The notes below the pieces were generated by a model. It saw only the letters and a list, made by a program, of their open reading frames with translations, made no database searches and was not told where the DNA came from. This document shows positions 8,781-18,903 of a DNA stretch of 54,963 nucleotides, in pieces. The DNA is from an uncultured Clostridia bacterium (GTDB lineage Bacteria > Bacillota > Clostridia > Christensenellales > CAG-917). The stretch is taken from NCBI GenBank assembly GCA_944360115.1, contig CALVTH010000006.1, positions 1 through 54,963 on the forward strand. Reading direction: 5' to 3'. The position numbers and the translations under genes are program-made. Numbering within the stretch: position 1 is the stretch's first letter; the number at the start of each line of letters is the position of its first letter.

Positions 8781-8859
8781 CGGTTTAGCAAAAATTTACT
8801 TTCGGTTTACAAGGTTCAAAGATTGTAATCCCAAAGTTTAGAATTGCTAAACCGAAAGT
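8781..8859. promoter_or_regulatory. Inverted/direct repeat operators in the pot operon leader
   Basis: CGGTTTAGCAA (8781-8791), ACTTTCGGTTTA (8798-8809) and the reverse complement of ACTTTCGGTTTAGCAA (8844-8859). A dyad GTTTAG-aattg-CTAAAC spans 8836-8852. The site at 8844-8859 begins just downstream of the -10 box, where a bound repressor would block initiation. The cupin regulator encoded first in the operon is the obvious binder. Confidence 0.75.
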
Positions 8860-8866
8860 GATACCA

Positions 8867-8895
8867 ATTATATAGACACAGCACCCCCGTGTCAA
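8867..8895 (-). promoter_or_regulatory. Consensus promoter of the pot operon
   Basis: Perfect TTGACA (8890-8895), 17-bp spacer, perfect TATAAT (8867-8872) on the minus strand. The leader to the regulator ATG is about 170 nt. Confidence 0.93.
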
Positions 8896-9007
8896 CGATA
8901 TGAGCACATATTGTCCGACAAATTTCGTCACGGCAAGCGGAACGGCTTTCGGGGGATGAAAACGGGGCGATGCGGCGGGGGGAACGGGCATGGGAAAAAG
9001 GACAAAC

Positions 9008-9070
9008 AAAAAACCTCCCCGAGGGGAGGTGACACGGCAAATTTTATATTATGTACGCCGCCTCCGTCAA
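9008..9070 (-). ncRNA. Candidate tiny RNA: promoter followed at once by a terminator
   Basis: Minus strand: -35 TTGACG (9065-9070), 16-bp spacer, -10 TATAAA (9043-9048), then within about 10 nt of the predicted start a hairpin (9013-9020 with 9023-9030) followed by six T (9013-9008). The product would be roughly 28-30 nt. There is no room for a gene. It points at the pot operon promoter 110 bp further on, so it may be a read-through guard or a remnant leader instead of a functional RNA. Confidence 0.45.
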
Positions 9071-9148
9071 CAATTTTTTTGAAAAAAACGCGATTTTTTT
9101 TTGTGGAAAACCGTCGGCGATTTTTTGCGGAAAATTTTGAAAAATGCG
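9071..9148. other. A/T-tract region between divergent promoters
   Basis: Runs of 6-9 T or A (9074-9080, 9082-9088, 9093-9101, 9121-9126 and shorter ones) recur at roughly 10-bp spacing in an otherwise GC-rich genome. This is the pattern of intrinsically curved DNA or UP elements for the two promoters beside it. No gene is seen in 8896-9206. Confidence 0.5.
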
Positions 9149-9177
9149 TTGACAGCAGGGCTTGACGGTTGTATTCT
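9149..9177 (+). promoter_or_regulatory. Promoter of the ANTAR-guaA operon
   Basis: TTGACA (9149-9154), 17-bp spacer, TATTCT (9172-9177). The leader to the ATG at 9207 is only about 23 nt, too short for a dual-hairpin antitermination element of its own. Confidence 0.85.
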
Positions 9178-9206
9178 GCTGCCATATTTTTTGCGGGAGG
9201 CAGGAT

Positions 9207-9785
9207 ATGTACAGGGCGTTGTTGCTCACGGAACACACAGACGAACTTGCCCGCACGCTCCGCGGCGTCGGGATAGATTGCCTCCCCCTTCAAGCGACGG
9301 CGCAAGGGGGCAGAGAGTCCGCCCCTTCGGCGGACTTCGTCGTTATTGAGGGGGCTTTCGGCGAGGACGCAGACGAACTGGCGCTGGGTTACGCCCGCGT
9401 GACCGACGCTGTCGTCGTCTTTTTGCACGACGGCAATCTTTCGGACGGCGAGAGGCGGAATCTTATGTGCGGCGGGGTTTGCCTGCTGGACGAAGCGGCG
9501 GACGAGTCCGTCAAAGCGGTGTTTTTCCGTCATCTCGTCATCATCAGGAAACATTATCTCGAACTCAAGCGGCAGAACGAACTCCTGCGCGGCAAGGTTA
9601 TGGAAGCCAACGCCGTCGGGCGCGCGAAGTGCCTGCTGGTCGAGAGACGCAGCATGAGCGAAAATTCCGCTCACCGTTTCATAGAAAAGACGGCCATGGA
9701 CAACCGTCTCACGCGTTACGCCGTGGCGAACAACATCATTTTGAACTATGCGAAGAAAGACGACACAGACAGTATTGGTGCTTGA
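9207..9785 (+). CDS. ANTAR-domain RNA-binding antiterminator with degenerate receiver
   Basis: 192 aa. The C-terminal ~60 residues match the ANTAR three-helix fold (KVMEANAVGRAKCLLVERRS, MSENSAHRFIEKTAMDNR, YAVANNIILNY), known to bind paired hexaloop hairpins in leaders and prevent termination. Residues 1-110 look like a response-regulator receiver, but the usual phospho-Asp strand reads FVVIEGAFG, with Glu where Asp is expected, so it is probably phosphorylation-independent. Start ATG 9207 follows GGGAGGC; an earlier in-frame ATG (9162) overlaps the promoter. It overlaps guaA by 38 bp. Its setting suggests control of glutamine-dependent enzymes (inference). Confidence 0.88.
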   Translation: MYRALLLTEHTDELARTLRGVGIDCLPLQATAQGGRESAPSADFVVIEGAFGEDADELALGYARVTDAVVVFLHDGNLSDGERRNLMCGGVCLLDEAADESVKAVFFRHLVIIRKHYLELKRQNELLRGKVMEANAVGRAKCLLVERRSMSENSAHRFIEKTAMDNRLTRYAVANNIILNYAKKDDTDSIGA

Positions 9786-11280
9786 CTTCGGCGGGCAGTA
9801 CAAGGAACTCATCGCCCGCGCCGTAAGGCGGTGCAGGGTTCATTCCCTCGTGCTTTCGGGGTCCACTCCCGTCGAGAAAATCGCGCAATACAACCCCGTC
9901 GGCATTATCCTCACGGGCGGGCCGCACAGCGTGTATGCGCAGGGGTCGCCCCGCGTATCGGCGGAGGTGCTGTCACTCGGAGTGCCCGTCCTCGGGATAT
10001 GCTACGGTATGCAGACCATGTGCCACACGGCGGGCGGCGCGGTGTCGTCGTGCGCGGTGTCGGAGTACGGCACGACGCAGGTGCGGGCGGTCGCCGACAG
10101 CCCGCTGTTCGCGGGGGTGGCAATGCCGCTTTCCGCACTGATGAGCCACACCGACTATGTGTCGCGCGTGCCCGAGGGATTCAGGGTGACCGCAGTCACC
10201 GACGACTGTCCGGCGGCGGCGGTGGAGTGCCGCGAGCGCAACCTCTACGGCGTGCAGTTCCACCCCGAAGTGGAGCGCACCCGCGGCGGCATGAAAATAA
10301 TACGCAATTTCCTTTACGGCGTGTGCGGCGCAAAGGGCGACTACACCCTCGACGCCTACATCGAAAACGAAGTGGAGAGAATACGCGCGCAGGTCGGCGG
10401 CGGACGGGCGGTGCTCGGGCTGTCGGGCGGAGTGGACTCCGCGGTTGCCGCGGCGTTGCTCGAAAGGGCGATTCCCGACAGACTGACCTGCATTTTCGTC
10501 GACCACGGCATGATGAGAAAGAACGAGGGCGAGACGGTGCGGCGCGTGTTCGGAGCGCGTTCTCTCGACCTTGTGGCGGTGGACGCGGGCGCCAGATTCC
10601 TGGCAAGGCTGAAAGGCGTCACCGACCCCGAGTCCAAACGCAAGATAATCGGCGAGGAATTCGTCAGGGTGTTCGAGGAAGAGAGCGCGAAATTCGGCGG
10701 CAGTTTCCTTGCGCAGGGCACGATATATCCTGATGTCATCGAGAGCGGCGCGGACAACGGAGCGACCATAAAATCTCATCACAATGTGGGCGGACTGCCC
10801 AAGGACAGCAAATTCGTCGGTCTGGTGGAGCCTCTCCGCGGACTGTTCAAGGACGAGGTGCGCGGGATAGGCAGAATGCTCGGACTGCCCGAGGAAATCG
10901 TGGGCAGACAGCCTTTCCCGGGGCCGGGATTGTCGGTGAGGTGTCTCGGCGAAATCACCGAAGAGAAGCTGGACATACTCCGCGAAGCCGACGCGATATT
11001 CCGCGAGGAAGTGGACGCGCGGCGCACCCGCCCCGACCAGTATTTCGCGGTGCTCACCGACTCCCGCAGCGTGGGGGTGACGGGCGACTTCAGGACATAC
11101 GGATATGTCGTAGCGCTCCGCGCGGTCAGCACTTCGGACTTCATGACCTGCGAGTGCGTCAGACTGCCGTACACTCTTCTCGACAGGGTGGCAAAGAGGA
11201 TTATCAACGAAGTGGACGGTGTGGGCAGAGTGGTCTACGATGTCACGGGCAAGCCCCCTGCCACAATCGAATGGGAATGA
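9748..11280 (+). CDS. guaA: GMP synthase (glutamine-hydrolysing)
   Basis: 510 aa, the last step of GMP synthesis: XMP + ATP + glutamine to GMP. The N-terminal class I amidotransferase domain shows LDFGGQYKELIAR, nucleophile Cys in GICYGMQTM, and the His/Glu of QFHPEVERT. The ATP-pyrophosphatase P-loop is LGLSGGVDSAV, followed by FVDHGMMRKNEGE and the C-terminal dimerisation domain ending KPPATIEWE. The start lies inside the ANTAR gene with no clear ribosome binding site, implying translational coupling. Length and motifs are normal. Confidence 0.97.
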   Translation: MRRKTTQTVLVLDFGGQYKELIARAVRRCRVHSLVLSGSTPVEKIAQYNPVGIILTGGPHSVYAQGSPRVSAEVLSLGVPVLGICYGMQTMCHTAGGAVSSCAVSEYGTTQVRAVADSPLFAGVAMPLSALMSHTDYVSRVPEGFRVTAVTDDCPAAAVECRERNLYGVQFHPEVERTRGGMKIIRNFLYGVCGAKGDYTLDAYIENEVERIRAQVGGGRAVLGLSGGVDSAVAAALLERAIPDRLTCIFVDHGMMRKNEGETVRRVFGARSLDLVAVDAGARFLARLKGVTDPESKRKIIGEEFVRVFEEESAKFGGSFLAQGTIYPDVIESGADNGATIKSHHNVGGLPKDSKFVGLVEPLRGLFKDEVRGIGRMLGLPEEIVGRQPFPGPGLSVRCLGEITEEKLDILREADAIFREEVDARRTRPDQYFAVLTDSRSVGVTGDFRTYGYVVALRAVSTSDFMTCECVRLPYTLLDRVAKRIINEVDGVGRVVYDVTGKPPATIEWE

Positions 11281-11295
11281 CCGCCCTGCGGCGCG

Positions 11296-11313
11296 GCGCG
11301 CAAGGAAGCGCGC
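11296..11313 (+). promoter_or_regulatory. Hexaloop hairpin between guaA and pyrG (possible ANTAR site)
   Basis: Perfect 6-bp stem GCGCGC/GCGCGC around the hexaloop AAGGAA. A at loop position 1 and G at position 4 are the conserved bases of ANTAR-bound loops. It lies 58 nt upstream of a terminator. The second hexaloop expected in known sites is not obvious, so the assignment is tentative. Confidence 0.35.
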
Positions 11314-11337
11314 AGAAAGACGCGAGCGGGACGGTGA

Positions 11338-13113
<1,776 letters not shown>

Positions 13114-13376
13114 CGGGCAATATCGGATGGGCAATCTCCGAGGGCGGCGCGGTCGAACGACGGGCGGCTCGTCGGACGGAGAAGTCCGATTGGCGGGCGG
13201 AAACCGCAAAAACAGGCAAAATTCCTTTCCGCGGAGGGTGCGCTCGGCGTAGAGCGCGGCAAGGGAGGCAGAAAGGCGCGAATAAATGCGAAAACGGGTT
13301 TTACCGCGCCTAATACGACATTAAAACGGCAGTTCAGCCGAGAAGCCCCGCACGGGGCGCAGATACGGAGTCAGTT
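13114..13376 (+). promoter_or_regulatory. Structured spacer upstream of asnB
   Basis: No gene is seen. It contains two 6-bp stems with hexaloops: TCGGAC/GTCCGA with loop GGAGAA (13172-13189) and GCGCTC/GAGCGC with loop GGCGTA (13240-13257). It also has a 7-bp inverted repeat AGGCGCG/CGCGCCT around an A/T-rich inner hairpin (about 13274-13313). Both loops have G at position 4 but not A at position 1. No good promoter or T-tract terminator is visible. Confidence 0.35.
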
Positions 13377-14963
13377 ATGTGTACGGTTATGGTTTATACG
13401 GGACGGGATATGTCCGTCGACACTTTCGGAAAGGCTTTCGCCGCCACCCGCTCGCGTGGTCCCGACGGCGAGAGAATAATCACCCTGCCGCGCGGCGGCA
13501 TTATGGGGTTTCAGCGGCTGTCCATAATGGGGCTTACCGCAAGCGGTATGCAACCTTTCGAACTGGACGGCAACTATGCGGTGTGCAACGGCGAGCTGTA
13601 CGGGTTCAGACCCGTCAAAGCCGAACTCGAGCGCAAGGGTTACCGCTTCGCAAGCGACAGCGATTGCGAAATAATCCTGCCCCTCTACAAGGAATACGGC
13701 ACGGATATGTTCGCCCGTCTGGACGCCGAGTACGCCATGGTCATCTACGACGCCGAGAAGGACGATTTCGTGGCTTCGCGCGATCCGATAGGCATCCGTC
13801 CTCTTTTCTACGGTTATTCCGAAAGCGGTAAAATCGTTTTCGCCTCCGAAGCCAAAAACCTCGTCGATCTCGTCGACGAAGTCAGGGCTTTTCCGCCGGG
13901 GTGCTATTACGCCGAAGGGCAGTTCCGCCGCTACTGCGACATCGCCGCCGTGGAAAAATATTCCGACGACGGCATTGATGAGGTCACCCGTAAAATACGC
14001 GAGAAATTGGTGCGCGGCATAGAGAAAAAGCTGGATTCCGACGCACCCGTGGGATTCCTGCTGTCGGGAGGGCTGGACAGCAGTCTGGTGTGCGCGGTCT
14101 CGGCGCGGTTGCTCGGAAAGCCGATACGCACTTTCGCAATCGGAATGAACACTGACGCAATCGATCTCAAGTATGCGAAAGAAGTCGCCGATTACATCGG
14201 CAGCGAACACACCGAAGTCATCTTCGACCGCGACACCGTGATCGGCGGGCTGGAGGAAGTGATAGCCGCACTCGGCACCTACGACATAACGACCGTACGC
14301 GCCAGCATGGGGATGTATTTCGTGTGCAAATACATTCACGAGCACACCGATGTCAGGGTGTTGCTCACGGGCGAAATTTCCGACGAGCTTTTCGGCTACA
14401 AGTACACCGACTTTGCGCCCTCGCCCGAGGAATTCCAGAAGGAAGCGGCGAAGCGCGTGCGCGAGCTGTATATGTACGATGTGCTCCGCGCCGACAGGTG
14501 CATTTCCGTCAACAGCATGGAGGCGCGCGTACCGTTCGGAGACCTCGACTTCGTCAGGTATGTGATGAGCGTGAACCCCGCGCTCAAGATGAATGTTTAC
14601 GGTAAAGGCAAGTATCTTCTGCGCAAGGCGTTCGAGGGCGATCTGCTCCCCGACGACATTCTGTGGAGAGAGAAAGCGGCGTTCTCGGACGCGGTCGGGC
14701 ACTCCATGGTGGATTATCTGAAGGAATACGCCGAGAGCCTTTACACCGACGGGGAATTCGAGGAGCGGCGGGCGAAATTCGACTTTGCGCGCCCGTTCAC
14801 CAAGGAGAGCCTGCTTTACCGTGAACTGTTCGAGAAACATTATCCGCGCACGGCAAAGAGCATTGTCGGATTCTGGATGCCGAACCGCGAGTGGGAAGGG
14901 TGCAAGGACGCCAACGACCCGTCGGCGCGTGTGCTGTCCAACTACGGCGCGAGCGGCGAGTGA
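13377..14963 (+). CDS. asnB: Asparagine synthase (glutamine-hydrolysing), AsnB-like
   Basis: 528 aa. An N-terminal class II amidotransferase domain has Cys2 as nucleophile after Met removal (MCTVMVYTGR), then SRGPDGER and MGFQRLSIMG. The synthetase domain has the P-loop LLSGGLDSSLV and GEISDELFGYKY. It converts aspartate to asparagine with glutamine and ATP. The start follows GGAG with six bases between. It lies between pyrG and dapF, so the cluster links glutamine nitrogen to nucleotides, Asn and lysine/peptidoglycan precursors. Confidence 0.93.
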   Translation: MCTVMVYTGRDMSVDTFGKAFAATRSRGPDGERIITLPRGGIMGFQRLSIMGLTASGMQPFELDGNYAVCNGELYGFRPVKAELERKGYRFASDSDCEIILPLYKEYGTDMFARLDAEYAMVIYDAEKDDFVASRDPIGIRPLFYGYSESGKIVFASEAKNLVDLVDEVRAFPPGCYYAEGQFRRYCDIAAVEKYSDDGIDEVTRKIREKLVRGIEKKLDSDAPVGFLLSGGLDSSLVCAVSARLLGKPIRTFAIGMNTDAIDLKYAKEVADYIGSEHTEVIFDRDTVIGGLEEVIAALGTYDITTVRASMGMYFVCKYIHEHTDVRVLLTGEISDELFGYKYTDFAPSPEEFQKEAAKRVRELYMYDVLRADRCISVNSMEARVPFGDLDFVRYVMSVNPALKMNVYGKGKYLLRKAFEGDLLPDDILWREKAAFSDAVGHSMVDYLKEYAESLYTDGEFEERRAKFDFARPFTKESLLYRELFEKHYPRTAKSIVGFWMPNREWEGCKDANDPSARVLSNYGASGE

Positions 14964-14996
14964 CGCAAAACCCGCGGGAAGCGGAAAGGAGAAATC

Positions 14997-15899
14997 ATGA
15001 AATTCGTGAAGATGAACGGTTGCGGCAACGATTATGTCTATTTCGACCTGAGGGGCGAGCGTGACCCCGAGGGCGCGGCGAACGCGGTCATACCGCACAT
15101 CGTGCGCATAAGCGACAGACACTTCGGAGTGGGCGGCGACGGCGTCGTGCTGGTCATGCCGAGCGCGGTCGCCGATGTGCGTATGCGTATGTTCAATGCC
15201 GACGGCAGCGAAGGAAAGATGTGCGGCAACGCCGTCAGGTGCGTGTGCAAAATCGTGTGCGACGGTGAGGAGGAAAAGCCCGCGGTCGTCACGGTGGAGA
15301 CGGCGAGCGGCATAAAGACGATAACTCCCGCCTACGGCGCGGACGGCAAGGTGACGGGAGCCGCCGTCAATATGGGCGCGCCCGTGCTGGCGGCGGAGCT
15401 GGTGCCCGTGGATATTGCGTACGCTTCCGCGGACGCGCTCTTCTGCGAGGGCGAAGGCGGGGAGAGGATTGCAAAGCGGTTGCCCGTCGAAACTGCGAGC
15501 GGCGGAAAGGTGTGCGGCACGGCGGTGAGCATGGGCAATCCGCACTTCGTCGTGTTCGCCGACGACGACCCCGCGGACATAGATGTGGCGGCAATCGGCG
15601 CGGAGATAGAAAATATGCCGCTTTTCCCCGAGAGGGTGAATGTGGAGTTCGTGAAACCCTGCGGGGACGGCGTGTACAAAATGCGCGTATGGGAGCGCGG
15701 CAGCGGCGAGACCTTGGCGTGCGGCACGGGCAGCTGCGCCGCGGCGGTCGCCGCGCGGATGTGCGGACTGCAACCGCGCGCGGACGGAATATACGAAATC
15801 CGTCTGCTCGGCGGCACGCTGTACATCGGCGTTACCGACGACGGCGTGATTATGACGGGCAACGCCGAAAAGAATTTCGAAGGAGAGGTGGAGATATGA
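14997..15899 (+). CDS. dapF: Diaminopimelate epimerase
   Basis: 300 aa, cofactor-independent epimerase turning LL- into meso-diaminopimelate for lysine and peptidoglycan. The two catalytic cysteines lie in MCGNAVRCVCK and ACGTGSCAAAVAA. N-terminal FVKMNGCGNDYVYFD is typical. The ribosome binding site is AAAGGAG. Its TGA overlaps the ATG of dapL, so the two consecutive pathway enzymes are translationally coupled. Confidence 0.96.
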   Translation: MKFVKMNGCGNDYVYFDLRGERDPEGAANAVIPHIVRISDRHFGVGGDGVVLVMPSAVADVRMRMFNADGSEGKMCGNAVRCVCKIVCDGEEEKPAVVTVETASGIKTITPAYGADGKVTGAAVNMGAPVLAAELVPVDIAYASADALFCEGEGGERIAKRLPVETASGGKVCGTAVSMGNPHFVVFADDDPADIDVAAIGAEIENMPLFPERVNVEFVKPCGDGVYKMRVWERGSGETLACGTGSCAAAVAARMCGLQPRADGIYEIRLLGGTLYIGVTDDGVIMTGNAEKNFEGEVEI

Positions 15900-17083
15900 A
15901 ACTCAACGAAAATTTCGCCGCGCTGGGCGGCAGTTATCTGTTCGGAAAAATCGCCGCGCGGGTCAGGCAGTTCGCGGCGGAGAATCCCGATGCCGATGTC
16001 GTCAGCCTGGGGATAGGCGATGTCACCCGTCCGTTGACCCCCGCCGTGGTGTGCGCAATGCACGCCGCCGTCGCCGAAATGGCGTACGAGGAGACCTTCC
16101 GCGGTTACGGACCCGAACGGGGCTACGATTTTCTGAGACGGCGCATTGCGGAATATTACGCGGGGAGAGGAGTCTCGGTATCGCCTTCGGAGATTTTCGT
16201 GGGCGACGGCGCAAAGAGCGACATCGGCAATTTCCTCGACCTTTTCGGAAAGAGTCGCGTGCTTATGCCCGACCCCGTCTATCCCGCCTATTTCGATGTC
16301 AATGTGATGAGCGGCAACAAGGTGGCTTTCGCGGGAGGCAACAGGCGCAACGGTTTCCGTCCTCTTCCGCCCTCGCGCGGGGATTACGACATAATCTACA
16401 TCTGTTCGCCCAACAACCCGACGGGCGCGGTGTACACCAAGGACGAACTGAAAAGGTGGGTGGACTACGCCCGCGCGACGGGCGCGGTGATTTTCTTCGA
16501 CGCGGCGTACGAATGTTATGTGCGCGACGCGTCCCTGCCGAGGAGCATATTCGAGGTGGAGGGCGCCAGACAGTGCGCCGTGGAATTCTGCTCGCTGTCC
16601 AAGACTGCTGGATTCACGGGTCTGCGTTGCGGCTATACCGTGGTGCCCGAGGAACTGGCGGGCGGCAGGATTGCCGAGATGTGGGAAAGACGGCAGGCCA
16701 CGAAATTCAACGGAGTGTCCTATGTCGTGCAGAGAGCGGCGGAAGCCGTATTCACCCCGCAGGGACTTGCGGAAAACGCGAAAAACAACGACTATTATCT
16801 CCGCAACGCCCGCGCCATGCACGGTATGCTGGAGTCGGCGGGAGTGTGGCATACGGGCGGGGAGAACTCGCCGTATATATGGATGCAATGTCCGCGGGGC
16901 ATAACCTCGTGGGAATACTTCGACCTGTTGCTCGAAAGGGCGAATGTCGTGGGCACGCCGGGGGCGGGCTTCGGTAAAAACGGCGAGGGCTACTTCCGCC
17001 TGACGGCTTTCGGCAACGACGAAAAGACGGTGCGGGCAATGGAAAGGCTGTGCGAAGTCACCCGTGCGGCGATGAGAAAATGA
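15896..17083 (+). CDS. dapL: LL-diaminopimelate aminotransferase
   Basis: 395 aa, a class I/II PLP aminotransferase that makes LL-DAP directly from tetrahydrodipicolinate with glutamate, bypassing the DapC/D/E steps. Visible: SLGIGDVTRPLTP, FVGDGAKSDIGNF, SPNNPTGAVYTK and the PLP lysine in SLSKTAGFTGLRCGY. The start is the ATG of the ATGA overlap with dapF; the frame is open far upstream, but that stretch is dapF read in another frame. DapL together with DapF defines the aminotransferase variant of lysine synthesis. Confidence 0.95.
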   Translation: MKLNENFAALGGSYLFGKIAARVRQFAAENPDADVVSLGIGDVTRPLTPAVVCAMHAAVAEMAYEETFRGYGPERGYDFLRRRIAEYYAGRGVSVSPSEIFVGDGAKSDIGNFLDLFGKSRVLMPDPVYPAYFDVNVMSGNKVAFAGGNRRNGFRPLPPSRGDYDIIYICSPNNPTGAVYTKDELKRWVDYARATGAVIFFDAAYECYVRDASLPRSIFEVEGARQCAVEFCSLSKTAGFTGLRCGYTVVPEELAGGRIAEMWERRQATKFNGVSYVVQRAAEAVFTPQGLAENAKNNDYYLRNARAMHGMLESAGVWHTGGENSPYIWMQCPRGITSWEYFDLLLERANVVGTPGAGFGKNGEGYFRLTAFGNDEKTVRAMERLCEVTRAAMRK

Positions 17084-17145
17084 CCCCGACCGAAGCTCCG
17101 ACAGCAACGGAAACAAAGACCATTGCCGAAGTGCAATCATAACGC

Positions 17146-17199
17146 AAACAGCCGTTTACCGACGGATTCGTCACGGTAGACGGCTGTTTCTGTGTTTTT
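17146..17199 (+). terminator. Terminator after dapL
   Basis: A 16-bp stem with one G-U pair (17146-17161 with 17174-17189, 12-nt loop) is followed by CTGTGTTTTT. Confidence 0.88.
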
Positions 17200-17256
17200 C
17201 CGTTTTGCCTGTCTGCGCGACGCGTCCGTCGCGCGGGCGCGCTTTGCGGGGTATGC

Positions 17257-18174
17257 TCAGTTGAGGAAACCTTTGATGACGGCGTCCTCGGCTTGCTTTT
17301 CGTCCAGTCCCAGAGACATCAGTTTGACGAGTTGTTCGCCCGCGATTTTGCCCACCGCCGCTTCGTGCACCAGACTGGCGTCGGGGTGCGCCGCGTCGAT
17401 TCTGGGCGTGGACACCACTCTCGCGCCGTCGAGCAGTATGGCGTCACATTCCACATGACCGAAACATTCGTTTGCACCGATGACATCGGAGACGAATTCC
17501 TGCACGGAGTTGTCGCGCGCGACGCTGCGGCTGACTATGTCGCAGGTGCTGTCCTTGCCGTTGAGGCGCACGGTGAATTCCGACACGGCTTTTTCGTCGC
17601 CCGCGGTCAGCAGTTTTTCCCTGACATACAGTTTTGCGCCGTCGCCCACCACGGCGGTCATCGTCCTGCGCGTGGCGGTGACTCCGCCCAGTTGCGTGGT
17701 CTCCATTTCGAGGACGGCTCCCTCGTCCAGCACGCAGTCGGTCACGGGATTGAACACGCGCTCGGAGCCCTTCGCGCCGCCCGCATAGTGGCGTTCTATG
17801 TAGCGCACGCGCGAGTTTTTCCCGAGGTGGAAGCGGTGGATGCCGTCGTGTTCGCTGGCGCCCGCTTCGGGGCAGTGTATGCCGCACCCCGCGATTATGG
17901 TGACATCGGCGCCTTCGCCGATGTGGAAATCGTTGGCGACCGCGTCGTGCACTCCCGCTTTCGTCAGCAGGACGGGAATGTGCGCGCTCTTGTTCTTCAC
18001 GCCCGCCCGCACGAAAATGTCAATGCCTTCTCCGTCCGTCTTGGGGACTATTTCGATGTCCTCGTCCGACGACGAGGCAAGGCGCTGGCCGTTCTTTCTT
18101 ATGTTGTAACTGCCTTCGGGGACGGCGTGCAGTCCCGCGATTTTTTCGAGAAGTTCGAGGTCGATTTTTTCCAT
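17257..18174 (-). CDS. smsB: SufB/SufD-like scaffold (SmsB of a minimal two-gene SUF system)
   Basis: 305 aa, about two thirds of SufB/SufD length. A SufBD-type beta-helix core is recognisable: VTIIAGCGIHCPEAG, DGIHRFHLGKNSRVRYIERH, EMETTQLGGVTATRRTM, and the C-terminal signature HVECDAILLDGARVVSTPRIDA, DASLVHEAAVGKIAGEQLVK. In SUF systems this protein with the SufC ATPase builds Fe-S clusters. No sufS, sufU or second sufB/D follows, so with SmsC it forms the minimal SmsCB arrangement known in anaerobes. It starts nine bases after smsC with AGGAGGA. Confidence 0.88.
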   Translation of the reverse strand: MEKIDLELLEKIAGLHAVPEGSYNIRKNGQRLASSSDEDIEIVPKTDGEGIDIFVRAGVKNKSAHIPVLLTKAGVHDAVANDFHIGEGADVTIIAGCGIHCPEAGASEHDGIHRFHLGKNSRVRYIERHYAGGAKGSERVFNPVTDCVLDEGAVLEMETTQLGGVTATRRTMTAVVGDGAKLYVREKLLTAGDEKAVSEFTVRLNGKDSTCDIVSRSVARDNSVQEFVSDVIGANECFGHVECDAILLDGARVVSTPRIDAAHPDASLVHEAAVGKIAGEQLVKLMSLGLDEKQAEDAVIKGFLN

Positions 18175-18183
18175 ACCGTCCTC

Positions 18184-18888
18184 CTATTTGCGCCCGCAGA
18201 AATAGGGCGATGTCCTGAGAGTGGGCAGAATTTCCTCTCTCGTGCCGACGCGGGGTTGCGACTCCGAATTCATCACCACGATGCGGTCGGCGTTTTCGAG
18301 TATGCGGCTCTGGTGACTGACGATGACGACGGTCCTGTCGCGCAGCGCGTCGAACACCTTGATAAGTTCGTCGAAGCTCCACAGGTCTATGCCGGCTTCC
18401 GGCTCGTCGAGCAGGAAAACCTTGCCGCCCTTTGCCAGCGCGAGCGCAAGTTCTATGCGCTTGAGTTCGCCGCCCGACAGAGTGTCGTCGACGGGGCGGT
18501 TGACATAGTTTTTGGCGCACAGCCCCACCGAAAAGAGAAATTCGCACGCCGCGCCCATGGAACAGTTGCTGCCCACCGCGAGGTCGAGCAGGTTCTTGAC
18601 CGTTATGCCCTTGAAACGCACGGGTTGCTGAAACGCCAGCGTTATGCCCATGCGCGCGCGGTCGGTGACGCTCCTTGCGGTGATGTCCTCGCCGTCGAGC
18701 AGAATTTCGCCCTTGTCGGGCTTTTCTATGCCCATAATCAGTTTTACGAGGGTGCTTTTGCCGCTGCCGTTGTGCCCCGTCACCACCGTTATGCTTTTGT
18801 CGGGGAAAAGCAGTCCGACATCGGACAGGATTTCTTTCCGTCCGTCGCCGTCCGCCACCGAGTAACTTATGTGTTTGAGTTCAAGCAT
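18184..18888 (-). CDS. smsC: SufC-like ABC ATPase (SmsC)
   Basis: 234 aa soluble ABC ATPase partner of SmsB in iron-sulfur cluster assembly. Walker A GHNGSGKST, Q-loop FQQPVRFKGITVKNLL, signature LSGGELKRIELALAL, Walker B VFLLDEPEAGIDLWSF. The LSGGE signature and EAGID are characteristic of SufC and not of transporters. AAGGAGA precedes the ATG. Sixteen bases separate it from the permease upstream, so it is co-transcribed with the FHA-ABC exporter. Confidence 0.92.
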   Translation of the reverse strand: MLELKHISYSVADGDGRKEILSDVGLLFPDKSITVVTGHNGSGKSTLVKLIMGIEKPDKGEILLDGEDITARSVTDRARMGITLAFQQPVRFKGITVKNLLDLAVGSNCSMGAACEFLFSVGLCAKNYVNRPVDDTLSGGELKRIELALALAKGGKVFLLDEPEAGIDLWSFDELIKVFDALRDRTVVIVSHQSRILENADRIVVMNSESQPRVGTREEILPTLRTSPYFCGRK

Positions 18889-18903
18889 ATTTCTCCTTAT
18901 AAC

